A DNA stretch of 6,171 nucleotides from Deltaproteobacteria bacterium. GTDB taxonomy: Bacteria > Desulfobacterota > Desulfobacteria > Desulfobacterales > UBA11574. Below the pieces are notes generated by a model, which worked only from the letters and a program-made list of their open reading frames with translations, was not told where the DNA came from and searched no databases. A program made the translations under genes and the position numbers. How positions within the stretch are numbered: position 1 is the first letter of the stretch; the number at the start of each line of letters is the position of its first letter. Location: contig JAFDCA010000220.1 in assembly GCA_019313025.1 (NCBI GenBank), forward strand, positions 1 through 6,171, read 5' to 3'. This document shows positions 4,620 through 6,171 of this stretch, in pieces.

Positions 4620-5438
4620 CTATCTGCCTTTTCTGCCCACAAATTCGTCCATAGTGCTACTGATACCCAAAACATTTGATATTCGGTCCATCAGCTTGAC
4701 CGGAAGGAGTCTCAGCAGCGGGATGAAATAGACCAGCGGAGGCATTGTCAGTACTTCCCGATCTTTTTTTACCGCACGAACGATCTGTTGAGCGACAAAA
4801 CCCTCATCTAGGATAGGCAAAATTAATGGATAACGTGTCTTCACACCTTCAAACATGCCGGTATTGATATAATATGGGTAGACCACCGTAGTTTTGACAC
4901 CGTTGCTCCCGGTTTTCCGAAGTTCCATTCGAATCGACTCTATAAAACCGATGGCTGCAAATTTACTGGCGCTATAGTCTGCAAGGGAACTGACACCGAT
5001 ACATCCTGCGGCTGAAGCAATGGTCACCAGATGCCCCAAATTGGATGCGATCATGTCCGGCAAAAAAGCCCTGACCGTCCAAAAGTGGGCCAAGATGTTG
5101 ATTCTCATGGTCTTTTTAATTTCTTCATCGGTGCACTCCAGAAAAGGTTTTCCGGAGACGACACCGGCATTGTTGACCAGCACATCCACCTTTCCGATGT
5201 CTCGTTTGATCCGATCAGCAGTTTTATAAACCAGGTCTTTATCCGAAACATCGCAAACAAAGATCCAGATTTTTCCACCGGCATTCTTGATTTCTCTTGC
5301 GACGCTGTTTAGGGATGTTTCGTCAATATCCCATAAAATAATTCGGCTCCCCTCTCTTGAAAATAAAAGCGCCATTTGGCGGCCGATGCCGCTTCCGCCG
5401 CCGGTGATTAAAACCAGTGTGTCGTGTAATTGCTTCAA
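4620..5438 (-). CDS. Short-chain dehydrogenase/reductase, SDR16C (retinol dehydrogenase 10)-like, 272 aa
   Basis: This is a classical SDR with Rossmann fold. The cofactor motif TGGGSGIG spans 12-19, and Asp37 at the end of strand 2 favours NAD(H). NNAG is at 89-92, the catalytic Asn is Asn114, and the Ser142-Tyr155-Lys159 triad is complete. AHFWTVRAFLPDM (117-129), DYSASKFAAIGF (154-165) and the end of strand 6 with TGMFEGV (193-199) resemble the SDR16C family (RDH10, DHRS3, 17-beta-HSD 11), whose members oxidise or reduce membrane-dissolved alcohols and aldehydes. The C-terminal stretch PPLVYFIPLLRLLPVKLM (233-250) is hydrophobic and may bind the membrane. The start is TTG 5438, since a TGA lies in frame just upstream and no earlier ATG or GTG exists; GAAAGAG (about 5446-5452) is a weak ribosome binding site. 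It follows the aldehyde dehydrogenase gene by 58 bases. Its stop lies 7 bases from that of the J-domain gene. Substrate is unknown. Confidence 0.9.
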   Translation of the reverse strand: MKQLHDTLVLITGGGSGIGRQMALLFSREGSRIILWDIDETSLNSVAREIKNAGGKIWIFVCDVSDKDLVYKTADRIKRDIGKVDVLVNNAGVVSGKPFLECTDEEIKKTMRINILAHFWTVRAFLPDMIASNLGHLVTIASAAGCIGVSSLADYSASKFAAIGFIESIRMELRKTGSNGVKTTVVYPYYINTGMFEGVKTRYPLILPILDEGFVAQQIVRAVKKDREVLTMPPLVYFIPLLRLLPVKLMDRISNVLGISSTMDEFVGRKGR

Positions 5439-5466
5439 ATGCTTTCTCTTTCAATTCGATAATCAA

Positions 5467-5494
5467 GCTACCGGATTCTCCGCCTACCGATAGC
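5467..5494 (-). other. Hairpin between the aldehyde dehydrogenase and SDR genes
   Basis: In the minus-strand transcript GCUAUCGG (from 5494-5487) pairs with CCGGUAGC (from 5474-5467): 8 base pairs including one G-U, with a 12-base loop. It begins 3 bases after the aldehyde dehydrogenase stop. No T run follows (next bases TTGATTATCG), so a full terminator is unlikely. It could be a processing or 3'-end-protecting element that sets different levels of the two messages. Confidence 0.4.
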
Positions 5495-5496
5495 AT

Positions 5497-6171
5497 TTAT
5501 CGAGTGGTAAAATACCGTGGAACAATCTTTAAAAGGTGCCACAAACCTTTAAATCGTTGAACAGGAGATTTGGCATAAAGAAACTGAATACACCCGGATA
5601 TTCCCTGATAAACTTTTCTGCTGTGAGGATACCACCAGATGTTCTGGCGGGCAAAAGGCAGCATATCGTGTACAATGACCTGTGCCTGCGTCATTTCATC
5701 AAAACCAATGGCACCATGGGTCCGGCCGATGCCGGACGATTTGAATCCTCCCCACGGTGTTTCAGCCAGACCGTGGCTCATGAGATGATCATTAATGGTA
5801 ATCACGCCGGCCTGAATCTGACGCCCCAATTTTTCTGCCTTTTTTCGATCTTTTGACCAAACCGAACCCGTCAATCCCAGTTTGGAATCATTGGCCAGAG
5901 ACAGGGCCTCATCCATATCACTTACTTTCATCACCGCCAATACAGGGCCAAACGTCTCCTCTTTCATAACGAGCATATCATGAGTCACATCCACAAGCAG
6001 ACATGCAGACATCGCATGATTCCCCTCAACGTCCACCGGCGCCGGCGATCTGGCAAAGATCTTGGCGCCTTTGGACAAAGCGTCTTCAATATGACCCTGG
6101 ACGATCTGAACTTGCTTTTGGGTGGTCATAACCCCCAAGTCAATATGGAAATGATTACTGGGGCCCGTGCG
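5497..6171 (-). CDS. Aldehyde dehydrogenase, C-terminal part (224 aa seen, 5' end beyond window)
   Basis: The frame is open without a stop to the right edge, so the N-terminal NAD-binding domain and the catalytic Cys are off-window. The visible part begins with RTGP and DLGVMTT (11-17), continues with EETFGPV (71-77), which contains the conserved Glu and Phe that hold NAD, then ITIND (124-128) and PWGGFKSSGIGRTHG (139-153), the standard C-terminal signature of NAD(P)-dependent aldehyde dehydrogenases. After the core comes a tail with NIWWYPHS (177-184) and an amphipathic basic end (about 190-224), which could bind a membrane. The family oxidises aldehydes to carboxylic acids. A TTG at 6138 is internal (Leu12 of the visible part), not the start. 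Its neighbour 58 bases downstream is the SDR, so the pair could convert an alcohol to an acid through the aldehyde. The subfamily cannot be fixed from this fragment. Confidence 0.92.
   Translation of the reverse strand, partial: RTGPSNHFHIDLGVMTTQKQVQIVQGHIEDALSKGAKIFARSPAPVDVEGNHAMSACLLVDVTHDMLVMKEETFGPVLAVMKVSDMDEALSLANDSKLGLTGSVWSKDRKKAEKLGRQIQAGVITINDHLMSHGLAETPWGGFKSSGIGRTHGAIGFDEMTQAQVIVHDMLPFARQNIWWYPHSRKVYQGISGCIQFLYAKSPVQRFKGLWHLLKIVPRYFTTR

Noticed and set aside
5497..6138. Treating TTG 6138 as the aldehyde dehydrogenase start
   Set aside because: The frame continues to the window edge with family-like residues, and the catalytic Cys domain must lie upstream. The gene is cut by the window, not truncated.

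Overview
The window looks like a stretch of bacterial chromosome with moderate A+T content. Gene content and protein style point to a sulfate-reducing-type deltaproteobacterium (Desulfobacterota, possibly Desulfobacterales). The hints are a small Cys/His-rich protein, a J-domain protein with an unfamiliar N-terminal region, and an SDR16C-like/aldehyde dehydrogenase pair. This assignment is inferred from the proteins; there is no rRNA or other taxonomic marker here.

Layout on the + strand: (1) 1-122, a promoter-like region with a perfect 11-base palindrome; (2) 123-362, a 79-residue putative zinc-binding protein; (3) 363-671, mostly non-coding, with two candidate very small ORFs (404-478 and 578-679) and a candidate promoter; (4) 672-1142, a UspA-family universal stress protein; (5) 1143-1343, a spacer with a good candidate promoter; (6) 1344-2198, panC (pantothenate synthetase); (7) 2199-2445, a structured spacer with three decamer repeats and three short hairpins in a row; (8) 2446-3555, alr (alanine racemase); (9) 3569-4612, a protein with a J domain at its extreme C-terminus, 13 bases after alr and probably co-transcribed with it. 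On the - strand, converging on this block with only 7 bases between stop codons, lie an SDR16C-like short-chain dehydrogenase (5438-4620, TTG start) and, upstream of it, the C-terminal part of an aldehyde dehydrogenase that runs off the right edge (6171-5497).

How the genes may work together: panC makes pantothenate from pantoate and beta-alanine for CoA, and alr makes D-alanine for peptidoglycan. They are housekeeping genes that sit side by side, not a single pathway. The SDR and aldehyde dehydrogenase form a plausible two-step route from a hydrophobic alcohol through the aldehyde to the acid, analogous to retinol to retinal to retinoate, but more likely acting on fatty or other lipid alcohols in a bacterium. 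I see no tRNA, rRNA, CRISPR array, insertion sequence or phage gene. No clear new multi-gene system is visible. The least explained items are the J-domain protein, the Cys-rich small protein with the small ORFs after it, and the repeat/hairpin spacer before alr.
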